Shown here piece by piece: positions 26,162 to 34,043 of a stretch of DNA of 64,000 nt (the first letter of the stretch is position 1; the number at the start of each line of letters is the position of its first letter). The stretch lies in the NCBI RefSeq assembly GCF_047345145.1, contig NZ_JBLFER010000002.1, forward strand, positions 372,001-436,000. Reading direction: 5' to 3'. Made by a program: the position numbers and the translations under genes. The notes under the pieces were generated by a model. It had not been told where the DNA came from and did no database searches. It saw nothing but the letters and a program-made list of their open reading frames with translations. The DNA is from Maribacter_C sp047345145 (GTDB taxonomy: Bacteria; Bacteroidota; Bacteroidia; Flavobacteriales; Flavobacteriaceae).

Positions 26162-26314
26162 TGAAAAGTCCCCTCCCTAGCCCTCCCCCAGGGGGAGGGA
26201 ACAGCTTTTCGTTGTAATGTTCTTACGCAATAAATTGAGAAAGCTCGTCAAAAAATTGTTCATGTAACGAGATTCGTCCCCCTCCTTCAGGAGGGGTTAG
26301 GGGAGGACTTTTCA
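26162..26314. repeat. REPIN-like element with inverted terminal REP palindromes
   Basis: The left end reads TGAAAAGTCCCCTCCCTAG (26162-26180) and continues into CCCTCCCCCAGGGGGAGGG. The right end read on the minus strand is TGAAAAGTCCTCCCCTAACC followed by CCTCCTGAAGGAGGGGG. The two ends are inverted copies about 75 bp apart, like REPINs mobilised in trans by RAYT-type transposases. No transposase lies in the window. Confidence 0.75.
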
Positions 26315-26477
26315 CAATATAGAATATCACCTAAAAATGCCCTACTCCGAACAGACTCACCAGTCGGTAATTTGCTATTTTTCTTTGGCATAACCTATTA
26401 TCATTGAGTTTGACAAATTCAATTTATTGAAAAATCAACATCCAAGATAACTAATGACATTTCGAGAAAAAGGCTAG

Positions 26478-26497
26478 AACCGACCGATGCGTCGGTT
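26478..26497 (+). terminator. orphan intrinsic terminator upstream of pgk
   Basis: The stem AACCGAC / GTCGGTT with a 6-nt loop (CGATGC) is followed by TTTTTTC on the plus strand. No plus-strand gene precedes it between holB and pgk, so it could end a small RNA or act as an attenuator. Confidence 0.6.
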
Positions 26498-26560
26498 TTT
26501 TCATAACAAAATCTAATCAAGTTGTTTTGCCTCATTTTTCATCGAACCCACATAAAGGGT

Positions 26561-26568
26561 TACATTTG
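26561..26568 (+). promoter_or_regulatory. -7 promoter element of pgk
   Basis: TACATTTG matches TAnnTTTG, 24 bp before ATG 26593. It shows that the upstream in-frame ATG at 26527 is not used. Confidence 0.55.
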
Positions 26569-26592
26569 CATTTCTCTAAAAACCGAATGCAA

Positions 26593-27783
26593 ATGAAGAC
26601 TCTAGAAGATTTTAATTTTGAAAATAAAAAGGCATTAATCCGAGTGGATTTTAATGTGCCTTTGGATGAAGATTTTAACGTCACAGATACCAACAGAATT
26701 GAAGCAGCAAAACCTTCAATTATCAAAGTTTTGGAAGACGGTGGCAGTGCAGTTTTGATGAGTCATTTGGGAAGGCCAAAAGGAGAAAGAAATCCTGATT
26801 TTTCATTAGAGCATATCTGCAAAACAGTTTCTGAAGTTATCGGTGTTCAAGTGAAATTTGTAAACGATTGTGTTGGCGAAGTTGCTGAGCAAGCAGTTGC
26901 TGATTTACAAGCTGGAGAAGTTTTGCTATTAGAGAACCTGAGGTTCCATTCGTCAGAAACCAATGGCGATGCCACTTTCGCAGAGCGACTTTCAAAATTA
27001 GGTGACATTTATATCAATGATGCTTTTGGTACCGCGCACCGTGCTCATGCCTCCACAACTGTTGTTGCCCAGTATTTTGGAGAAAACAAGTGCTTTGGCT
27101 ATTTATTGGCGAAAGAGATAGAATCCATAGAAAAAGTCATGCAAACAGGTGAAAAACCGGTTTTGGCCATATTAGGAGGTGCCAAGGTTTCTTCTAAAAT
27201 TACAATTATTGAGAATATACTAGATAAAGTAGACCATTTGATTATCGGCGGGGGAATGACCTATACCTTTGTCAAGGCCCAAGGAGGCGAGGTTGGAGAT
27301 TCTATTTGCGAAGACGATAAAATGCCTTTGGCTCTAGATATTCTAAAGCAAGCTAAAGAAAAAGGAGTCCAAGTTCATATTCCTGTAGATGTTTTGGCTG
27401 CGGATGATTTCAGTAATGATGCGAATACAAAAGTGGTTGATGTTGATAAAATACCGAACGGTTGGCAAGGACTAGACGCCGGACCAAGAACTCTAGAAAA
27501 CTTCAAAGAGGTAATTTTACAAAGCAAAACGATCTTATGGAATGGTCCTGTAGGTGTTTTCGAAATGGAAAACTTTGCTAAGGGAACCATCGGCGTGGGC
27601 AACTTTATCGACGAATCAACGCAAGGCGGTGCATTTTCTTTAGTAGGCGGTGGAGACTCCGTTGCTGCAGTAAAGCAATTTGGTTTTCAAGATAGGGTAA
27701 GTTATGTGTCTACAGGTGGAGGCGCCATGCTTGAGAGTTTAGAAGGAAAAACCCTGCCAGGAATCGCCGCAATATTAGATTAA
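26593..27783 (+). CDS. pgk: phosphoglycerate kinase
   Basis: Cytoplasmic glycolytic enzyme transferring phosphate from 1,3-bisphosphoglycerate to ADP. The start ATG 26593 (MKTLEDFNFENKKALIRVDF) gives 396 residues, the usual length; the open frame reaches back to 26527 but that part precedes the promoter box. The PGK signature KKALIRVDFNVPLDE (about 12-26) is present, with HLGRPKGE (about 58-65), AILGGAKVSSK in the middle, and VGGGDSVAAVK and STGGGAMLESLEG near the C-terminus for nucleotide binding. Followed after 119 bp by the MltD-like gene. Confidence 0.98.
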   Translation: MKTLEDFNFENKKALIRVDFNVPLDEDFNVTDTNRIEAAKPSIIKVLEDGGSAVLMSHLGRPKGERNPDFSLEHICKTVSEVIGVQVKFVNDCVGEVAEQAVADLQAGEVLLLENLRFHSSETNGDATFAERLSKLGDIYINDAFGTAHRAHASTTVVAQYFGENKCFGYLLAKEIESIEKVMQTGEKPVLAILGGAKVSSKITIIENILDKVDHLIIGGGMTYTFVKAQGGEVGDSICEDDKMPLALDILKQAKEKGVQVHIPVDVLAADDFSNDANTKVVDVDKIPNGWQGLDAGPRTLENFKEVILQSKTILWNGPVGVFEMENFAKGTIGVGNFIDESTQGGAFSLVGGGDSVAAVKQFGFQDRVSYVSTGGGAMLESLEGKTLPGIAAILD

Positions 27784-27902
27784 ATCGGGCGTTATCGATA
27801 AACAGGCACATGCCTATTTTATTAGGTTTTAACGAATTGAAATTTTATTCTTTCGGAAAAAAATCGGATTTTCGTTAGCCCGCATTAACTATAGAACTGT
27901 TT

Positions 27903-29558
27903 ATGATAGCGAAAAGAAATTTTTTCCTCCCGTTTTTTGCACTTCTGTTTTTTGCTGTTTCAGGTCTAGCTCAAGAAAAAGACAGCATTCCCCAAAAGAG
28001 AGATATCAAGATTATTCAGTCTAAGGATATTCCTTTGGATACCACTGCTATGGATATGAAAGGGGTTGAGCAGATGGAGAAAATGGAATCTTCACAAGCC
28101 ATAAAGGACAATCCTTTGGTACTTCTAAAAGAGGGAGATAAAGGAGCATACAACTTACAAGACAATCCGGAAGCAGCGAAGTATGACAGCTTGTGGATGA
28201 AAGAATTGCATGAAAGTGCCACGCTTTTTGATGATATATATAAGGAAGTTTCAACCTTAGACCCTGAAAAGTCTTATGACGTTGAGCTGAACACAGACAC
28301 TTTAAAAATGCGCCTGGAGTTACTGAATCAGAAGACACCTTTTAATGTGGTTTACAATCCTTCCTTAGAAAATGTAATCAAATCCTTCCTGACGCGTAAA
28401 CGCGGTTTAATGAATCGCATGCTAACGGTAAGCCAATTTTATTTTCCTCTATTTGAGCAGGAATTCGACAATCACAATATTCCTGTAGAAATGAAATATT
28501 TGGCTATTGTGGAATCTGCCCTAAATCCAAAAGCGCGCTCAAGAGTTGGCGCTACAGGGCTTTGGCAATTTATGTACGGCACAGGTAAAGAGCACGGTCT
28601 TGATGTGAGCAGTTATGTAGATGAAAGAAGTGACCCCATTAAATCAACCAGAGCAGCTTGTGAGTATTTGAATCGAGTGTATAAGATTTTTGGCGATTGG
28701 GATTTGGCCTTGGCAGCTTACAACTCTGGTCCAGGTAACGTGAATAAGGCGATCAGAAGATCTGGCGGTTATAAAAACTATTGGAATATTCGCAAAAATC
28801 TTCCACGTGAAACGGCTGGTTATGTGCCAGCATTTTTGGCTACGATGTATTTGTTTGAATATGCTGAAGAACACGGTTTAAAAGGCGAAAAGGTAGCCCG
28901 ACCTTATTTTGAAACGGATACCGTTCATGTAAAAAGTATTATCACTTTTGATCAAATTTCTGAATTGGTTGGTATCAGCAAAGAAGAATTAGAAGTATTG
29001 AATCCGTCGTACAAACTTAAAGTGATCCCTTATGTGAAAGGCAAGGATTATACATTGCGTTTGCCTAGAAAAGAGATGGGCAAGTTTGTGAATAACGAGT
29101 CAGCTATCTATGCGCATGTAGAAAAGGAATTGAAGAGTAAAGAGAGTCCGTTGCCAGCCTTGGTAAAAGCGGCTCAGCAAAATCGTGTTAGATATAGAGT
29201 TCGCAGCGGAGATTATTTAGGAAAAATCGCCGAACGCTATGGTGTAAGGGTAAGTCAAATTAAAAGCTGGAACGGACTTCGTAGTAATAATTTACGTGTC
29301 GGACAGCGTCTGACTATTTATCCTAGAGGTACACGTGGTGTTGCTGCCACCTCTAAAAAGAAGACTACTACAAAACCTGTGAGCTTAAAAAATGTACCTA
29401 GTAATAAAATACATGTTGTTAAGAGCGGAGATTCACTTTGGACCATTTCTAGAACCTATCAAGGAATTAGCATTGAAAATTTACGAGAATGGAACGGTAT
29501 TAGTGGTAAGAATCTAAAACCGGGCATGAAGCTAAAACTTTGCGATTGCTCCTCATAA
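27903..29558 (+). CDS. MltD-like membrane-bound lytic murein transglycosylase with two LysM domains
   Basis: Signal peptide (about residues 1-23, SGLAQ). The SLT domain (about 190-330) has the catalytic glutamate in VESALNPKARS and the following GATGLWQFMYGTGK and ALAAYNSGPGNV motifs; this enzyme family cleaves the MurNAc-GlcNAc bond of peptidoglycan to form anhydro ends. An LPRETAGYVPAFLA helix follows. Two LysM modules end the protein (about 435-479 YRVRSGDYLGKIAERYGV; about 504-548 HVVKSGDSLWTISRTYQG). The 551 residues fit MltD-type proteins. The DUF4837 lipoprotein gene follows after 11 bp and is likely co-transcribed. Confidence 0.93.
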   Translation: MIAKRNFFLPFFALLFFAVSGLAQEKDSIPQKRDIKIIQSKDIPLDTTAMDMKGVEQMEKMESSQAIKDNPLVLLKEGDKGAYNLQDNPEAAKYDSLWMKELHESATLFDDIYKEVSTLDPEKSYDVELNTDTLKMRLELLNQKTPFNVVYNPSLENVIKSFLTRKRGLMNRMLTVSQFYFPLFEQEFDNHNIPVEMKYLAIVESALNPKARSRVGATGLWQFMYGTGKEHGLDVSSYVDERSDPIKSTRAACEYLNRVYKIFGDWDLALAAYNSGPGNVNKAIRRSGGYKNYWNIRKNLPRETAGYVPAFLATMYLFEYAEEHGLKGEKVARPYFETDTVHVKSIITFDQISELVGISKEELEVLNPSYKLKVIPYVKGKDYTLRLPRKEMGKFVNNESAIYAHVEKELKSKESPLPALVKAAQQNRVRYRVRSGDYLGKIAERYGVRVSQIKSWNGLRSNNLRVGQRLTIYPRGTRGVAATSKKKTTTKPVSLKNVPSNKIHVVKSGDSLWTISRTYQGISIENLREWNGISGKNLKPGMKLKLCDCSS

Positions 29559-29569
29559 TTAAATGACCT

Positions 29570-30568
29570 ATGAAAGCACTTAGAACACTACTATTTCTGG
29601 CCTTTGTTGGCCTTGTTTCTTGTAATAATGGAAAATCTCAAAATTATTTACCCAGCTCGATAGGAGCCGTAAATCGCGTAACCGTGGTTATGGATAATGA
29701 GCTTTGGAAGGGTGAAGTAGGTGATAAGGTGAGAGAACATTTTGCGGCGACTGCGGTAGGGTTGACTTGGGAAGAGTCTATTTTGACTTTGAATCAAGTA
29801 CCTCCCAAAGTATTCACCGGATCTTTGTTAACTACAAAGGCTATTTTACTTGTCAAAAAAGACACCGCTGATGTAGTTGAATTAAAGACAGATGTATATG
29901 CTACTCCTCAAAGGATGGCTGTTTTTAAAGGACGCACTAATAAAGAAATAATGGACGATATAGATGCAAAGGCAGATGAGATTATAGCATCATATAAAGC
30001 TATGGAACTTAAAGAAACACAAACACGACTATTAAAATCGTTGAATAAAGAAGGGGTTTTAGAAGAAAAATTCAATATTACAATGAGTGTGCCTTCCATT
30101 TATAAAGTAGGAAGGCAGGAAGACAACTTTGTTTGGATGGATAGAGAGATTCAAAAAGGCCATATGAATATAATAGCTTACCAAATGCCAGCAAACAGTT
30201 TTTCTGTAGATTCTACTTTGGTACGAGACATCGTTAAAATGCGTGATTCTATAGGTGCCTTGTATATACCAGGTGATGATGTGCCTAATAAAGTAACGCA
30301 TATGAGAACAGAACCTGCATTTTCTCCTTCCATATTTCCAGCAGAAATAGCTGGAAGGAAAGCTATTGAAGTTCGAGGTATCTGGGATATTAAAAATTAC
30401 CCCATGGCTGGACCTTTCTTAACTTATATTATTGATGATAATGATAGAAAGCTTGTTGTTGAAGGATTCACTTTTGCGCCGGCAACAAATAAGAGGGATG
30501 ATATGTTTAGACTAGAAGCCATTATGAAAACTGTAAGGTTTACGAATAAGCAAACTGTTGAGAAGTAA
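29570..30568 (+). CDS. DUF4837 family lipoprotein
   Basis: Lipoprotein signal (MKALRTLLFLAFVGLVSC, Cys at 18). The mature part begins with an SSIGAVNRVTVVMDNELWKG segment, which I recall as typical of DUF4837, a Bacteroidota-restricted family of unknown function. 332 residues with repeated acidic helices (KEIMDDIDAKADEIIASYKA) and a C-terminal AGPFLTYIIDDNDRKLVVEGF region. It follows the MltD-like gene, an order often seen in flavobacteria, hinting at a cell-wall role; that is inference. A strong terminator overlaps its stop codon. Confidence 0.85.
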   Translation: MKALRTLLFLAFVGLVSCNNGKSQNYLPSSIGAVNRVTVVMDNELWKGEVGDKVREHFAATAVGLTWEESILTLNQVPPKVFTGSLLTTKAILLVKKDTADVVELKTDVYATPQRMAVFKGRTNKEIMDDIDAKADEIIASYKAMELKETQTRLLKSLNKEGVLEEKFNITMSVPSIYKVGRQEDNFVWMDREIQKGHMNIIAYQMPANSFSVDSTLVRDIVKMRDSIGALYIPGDDVPNKVTHMRTEPAFSPSIFPAEIAGRKAIEVRGIWDIKNYPMAGPFLTYIIDDNDRKLVVEGFTFAPATNKRDDMFRLEAIMKTVRFTNKQTVEK

Positions 30569-30599
30569 AAAAGCACCCTTTTAACAGATGCTTTTTTAC
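30565..30599. terminator. bidirectional intrinsic terminator
   Basis: A perfect 11-bp stem GTAAAAAAGCA (30565-30575) / TGCTTTTTTAC (30589-30599) with a 13-nt loop. It includes the DUF4837 stop codon and faces the convergent small membrane-protein gene. Confidence 0.85.
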
Positions 30600-30628
30600 G
30601 TTGTGCTTTTAATTATATCATTCTAGTT

Positions 30629-30796
30629 CTAGAATGCGAAGCCTGTAGAAAGTCGAAACACAAATGCATATACAGTTATAGCCCACAAGCACAGACAAAT
30701 CCAAGAAAAGGTCTTAAAATACTTTATTAGAAACTGCTGTGTCCAGTCTCTGAATGCTTCAATGTAAATTTCTTTAACTAGTAAAAATTTCTTCAT
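30629..30796 (-). CDS. 55-residue membrane protein, paralogue 1 (possibly DUF6747)
   Basis: ATG 30796 gives MKKFLLVKEIYIEAFRD and 55 residues; an ATG two codons upstream (30802) is also possible. It has an amphipathic charged N-terminus, a YFKTFSW segment, one transmembrane helix (about 30-48, ICLCLWAITVYAFVF) and an RLSTGFAF end. It is clearly paralogous to the gene at 31117-31287 (shared VKEIY-EAF, YFK-FSW, AFVFR and TGFAF). I believe this matches a small Flavobacteriaceae family annotated DUF6747, but cannot verify the number. Function unknown. A terminator lies just downstream. Confidence 0.8.
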   Translation of the reverse strand: MKKFLLVKEIYIEAFRDWTQQFLIKYFKTFSWICLCLWAITVYAFVFRLSTGFAF

Positions 30797-31066
30797 ATTC
30801 ATACGGAGTTTTAATATTACTAACATCTCAAAGGTCTAGTATTTTGCAGGCGCAGTGACAATTTATTGGATATAAGGATCTAAAACTTCGCCGTATAAAT
30901 ACAATATTGTAATATTCGGACAAAAAGCGGATCTAGGGGGATGAATAGCAAAACGAAAATATAAGAATAGGTTTACAAAGGCATTGTTTTTGGTCTAAAC
31001 TCGCTTTTCAATGTAGGAGGAATCGACAAGAACAATCATGACCTCAATTAAAATTAAGTCAACTAA

Positions 31067-31091
31067 AAAAGCGCCCTTTAAGGGCGCTTTT
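31067..31091 (-). terminator. intrinsic terminator of the 56-residue protein gene
   Basis: The near-perfect palindrome AAAAGCGCCCTT / AAGGGCGCTTTT is followed on the minus strand by a U tract (CTTTTTTAG). Confidence 0.92.
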
Positions 31092-31116
31092 GATAGGTTA
31101 GGTTGGTTAAGTTGTA

Positions 31117-31287
31117 TTAATCGAATGCAAAGCCAGTAACGACTCTGAAAACGAATGCATAAAGCACAATCAAGAAACTTGCAAAGCAGAACCAAGAGAA
31201 AGCTTTAAAATAAGACTTTACTAGTTTCGTGCCCAGATTTTTGAAGGCTTCTAAATAGATTTCTTTGATAAGTAGTACGTTTTTCAT
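31117..31287 (-). CDS. 56-residue membrane protein, paralogue 2 (possibly DUF6747)
   Basis: ATG 31287 to TAA 31117 encodes 56 residues beginning MKNVLLIKEIYLEAFKN. It has a YFKAFSWFCF segment, one transmembrane helix (about 31-49) and a RVVTGFAFD end. It is too short for a 60-residue ORF cut-off. It is a paralogue of 30629-30796, 320 bp away, and has its own terminator. A direct-repeat operator like those of the adhesin operons lies 82 bp upstream, the only small gene here with one. A link to the adjacent OmpA-PorP-adhesin operon is therefore plausible, but the function is unknown. Confidence 0.82.
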   Translation of the reverse strand: MKNVLLIKEIYLEAFKNLGTKLVKSYFKAFSWFCFASFLIVLYAFVFRVVTGFAFD

Positions 31288-31368
31288 GTATTTTAAGATT
31301 TGGGTTATGGATCAATTTGGTCTTTATATAACTTAAAATCGGTGAATTACGTATTTTACCTGATGTAT

Positions 31369-31399
31369 TTTGTTGTGAATAGTATTTGATCTGTTGTGA
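31369..31399 (-). promoter_or_regulatory. direct-repeat operator, LytTR-like (site C)
   Basis: TTGTTGTGA (31370-31378) and CTGTTGTGA (31391-31399), 21 bp apart and differing at one base. It lies between the OmpA gene terminator and the 56-residue membrane-protein gene on the minus strand, so it most likely controls the latter. No good -7 box was found at the 31-bp offset. Confidence 0.5.
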
Positions 31400-31482
31400 A
31401 ACAAATAATAAGTGTGCTTTCAGGAATTAAAATGGCTTTGAATGTTCCATAACAACTATGTGGCAAGGAATTATTAAACAAA

Positions 31483-31512
31483 AAAACCGCTGCCTTTGGG
31501 GCTAGCGGTTTT
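31483..31512 (-). terminator. intrinsic terminator of the adhesin-PorP-OmpA operon
   Basis: AAAACCGCT (31483-31491) pairs with AGCGGTTTT (31504-31512). The minus strand continues into a U tract. It follows the OmpA stop by 21 bp and ends the 12.5 kb operon. Confidence 0.88.
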
Positions 31513-31533
31513 GATATTAGTTCTTATAGAGTA

Positions 31534-34032
31534 TTACATGTTTACAATAATAAATTCAGATCGTCTGTTTGCGAAATGTTGTTTTTCTGTACAAGCAAAG
31601 CTACCATCACATCCATTGACTAGTCTTTCTTCACCGTAACCAATTGCGCTTTCTATTCTAGAAGGAGCGATTCCTTTAGAAATGATATAATCACGTGTAG
31701 ATTTAGCTCTTCTGTCTGATAAATACTTGTTGTAAGCCTTCTTACCTCTTGAATCTGTATGTGATTCAATTTTAATAACCATATTTGGATATTCCGTCAT
31801 TACCTCAACAAGTTTATCAAGTTCTTCAGATGCATCTCTACGTATGTAGGACTTATCAAAGTCAAAGTAAATCATTTCGGTTTTCAATTTCTTAATTCCG
31901 TCTTCAACTGCGATCATCTCTTTTAATTTTCGCATTTCTAAATCTACTTGTACTGTATCGTTTTCAATTGTGGTCACCTCTTGAACATTTTCGAAATAGG
32001 TATCACTTGTTGCCTTTATAGTATATTTTTTATCGGCTTCTAAATCTTCAAAGATGAAATATCCATCATCATCTGTCATCATTTCTTTGAGCTTAATACC
32101 ATTTTCGTCTAACAGTTCAACCAAAGCTTGCGGCATAATATCTCCTGTAATCAATTCTGTTACAACCCCGGCGATAGCATTGGAACTAGCAGGCACTTCT
32201 TCTATTACAAGTCGTTTGAAGGAATAAATGTCATCGTCACCTTTACCGTCTGCTCTATTTGAAGCGAAAAACCCTTGTTGGTTTTCTTCATTTATAATGT
32301 ATGAGAAATCATCTTTATTGCTATTAACAGGCTTTCCTAAGTTTTTAACTTCTTCAAAACCTTCTTCCGTGTAAGCGCTCTCATAAACATCTAGTCCTCC
32401 AAGGCCAGTATGACCATCAGATGAAAAGTAGAGTTTTTGGTCATTTATAAAAGGGAACATTTCTTTTCTTTCTGTATTTATTTCTGGTCCTAAGTTCCGT
32501 GGCTCGGAGAACGAATTATCTCCGTTAACATCAACAACAAAAATGTCGGTTTGACCTATACTCCCAGGCATATCAGAAACAAAATAAAGCTGCTTGCCAT
32601 CGGGACTTAAAGCTGGATGTCCTGTAGAATAATCATCACTATTAAAAGGTACTTCAATAGCGTCTGACCATGATCCATTTATCTTTCTAGACATATAAAT
32701 CTTAAGATGATTCACGCCATTTTTATCGCGCTTTAGTTTTTTGCCATAATTATTCCGGGTAAAGTACATGGTTTCGTTATCCGGTGAAAACGTTACAGAA
32801 GCCTCATGGTACTTTGTGTTGATTTTTTTAGAAAACTTAATGGCATTTTTTAAATCTTGAGATTCTTCATTGATTTTAGCTACGTACAAATCAAGGTACG
32901 GTTGATTATTCCACTTATACCGTCTGGTATTTAAAAAAGAGGAATCCTTGGCCGACGCGAAAACTATCTGAGTGGAATCTAAAAACATTGGAGAGAAATC
33001 AGAATATTCTGTATTTATAGCTAAATTTTTCAATTTATAATCAGACTCATTGTTTAAAATTTCGTCTAAGACCATTTCGTTTGGCAAAGTAATATTTGAA
33101 TCAAGATCAGCTAGCTCACCTTTCTCCATTTTTTTATTATACAAACGCATAAGACGTTTTGACCTTGCATACTTTCCTGTTCCCTTTAATGAGTGAGCAT
33201 ACTTAAAGACATTGTCTGCTGACATTTCTTTGCCATATTTGATATACAATTTGTTATACCATTCATATGCCTTTTCCATATTGGTATTGAAATAATAAGA
33301 ATCGGCGGCTTTCTGCATTATTTCATACGTATTATTTCCGTCACCTTTTGTAAGGACTTTTTCATAAAGTTCTGCGGCTTCCGCATACCACATTTTATCA
33401 AAGTAGTGATCAGCGCGCTGAATTAGTTTAGTCTTATTGGGGGTCTCATTTATATTTGTGGCTATACTTTTAGCGGTGTTAGACTCTCCAAGCATGTCAT
33501 AGCTTACATCTTCAACCTGTACAAGTTTAGGATTTGATCGCCCCATTTCCTCATCTGTTTGAGCTACTTGTGTACCGTTTTCAACGCTGAGTATCCAAAC
33601 ATCGCCTTTATATTCACCATCAAATGAGCTCGCACACGCGTCAACTGCTTCTAGACCAAATGGAAAATGTTGTAGATAAACGTAGTTCAAATTATTCTCA
33701 GGATTCAATATAGAGCCTGCATTGAACCCTTTCTTTTTTAATTTTTTAATCGAACGTTTAAGATTTCTTCCTTCACTGAACACTCCCATAATGGCATAGT
33801 AACCATCTTCAACCCCGTCAAGACCATCGAATGAACGATGAGGAATATTATTCTTTTTAGCGGCTTCTTCAAAAGTTTCTGAAATAGAAATGAACTCTGT
33901 AGCCTCGGTATTTGCTTCGGAGGTGTCAAAGTTGATTGAACCGGTGGTTTGGTCTATATCAGTTTCCTGAATATTTTGAGCACCTATCCCAAGGGACAGT
34001 AATAAAAGGCAGGTGGTAATTAGTCGTTTCAT
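31534..34032 (-). CDS. OmpA-family outer membrane protein with SPOR-like, TPR and beta-propeller domains
   Basis: 832 residues with a signal peptide (1-18). A SPOR-like module (66-151, FDGLDGVEDGYYAIMGVF to WILSVENG) resembles the two in the PorP fusion at 4064-6196. TPR-like helices follow (about 205-300), then WD40/PD40-type beta-propeller repeats (about 335-620, with SPDNETMYFTRN, SPDGKQLYFVSD, DQKLYFSSDGHTGLGGLDVY). Next is a carboxypeptidase-regulatory-like beta-sandwich (about 630-700) and a C-terminal OmpA peptidoglycan-binding domain (about 715-832, FDFDKSYIRRDASEELDKL, SHTDSRG, LSDRRAKSTRDYI). This layout is typical of the PorE/SprE-like OmpA partners encoded with PorP/SprF and T9SS adhesins. 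It is the third gene of the operon, 11 bp after porP. It probably ties the outer-membrane complex to peptidoglycan. Confidence 0.93.
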   Translation of the reverse strand: MKRLITTCLLLLSLGIGAQNIQETDIDQTTGSINFDTSEANTEATEFISISETFEEAAKKNNIPHRSFDGLDGVEDGYYAIMGVFSEGRNLKRSIKKLKKKGFNAGSILNPENNLNYVYLQHFPFGLEAVDACASSFDGEYKGDVWILSVENGTQVAQTDEEMGRSNPKLVQVEDVSYDMLGESNTAKSIATNINETPNKTKLIQRADHYFDKMWYAEAAELYEKVLTKGDGNNTYEIMQKAADSYYFNTNMEKAYEWYNKLYIKYGKEMSADNVFKYAHSLKGTGKYARSKRLMRLYNKKMEKGELADLDSNITLPNEMVLDEILNNESDYKLKNLAINTEYSDFSPMFLDSTQIVFASAKDSSFLNTRRYKWNNQPYLDLYVAKINEESQDLKNAIKFSKKINTKYHEASVTFSPDNETMYFTRNNYGKKLKRDKNGVNHLKIYMSRKINGSWSDAIEVPFNSDDYSTGHPALSPDGKQLYFVSDMPGSIGQTDIFVVDVNGDNSFSEPRNLGPEINTERKEMFPFINDQKLYFSSDGHTGLGGLDVYESAYTEEGFEEVKNLGKPVNSNKDDFSYIINEENQQGFFASNRADGKGDDDIYSFKRLVIEEVPASSNAIAGVVTELITGDIMPQALVELLDENGIKLKEMMTDDDGYFIFEDLEADKKYTIKATSDTYFENVQEVTTIENDTVQVDLEMRKLKEMIAVEDGIKKLKTEMIYFDFDKSYIRRDASEELDKLVEVMTEYPNMVIKIESHTDSRGKKAYNKYLSDRRAKSTRDYIISKGIAPSRIESAIGYGEERLVNGCDGSFACTEKQHFANRRSEFIIVNM

Positions 34033-34043
34033 GATTTGGGTTA

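Larger units (their letters stand above)
26122..26592. other. 471-bp region between divergent holB and pgk
   Basis: It holds the holB promoter box, a 153-bp REPIN-like element (26162-26314), an orphan plus-strand terminator (26478-26497) and the pgk promoter box. No open reading frame of note was seen. Confidence 0.7.

Noticed and set aside
28799..28814. parS-like CACGTG site in the MltD-like gene
   Set aside because: It matches the parS 16-mer at only 13 positions and codes for the conserved LPRETAGYVPA segment, so coding constraint explains it.
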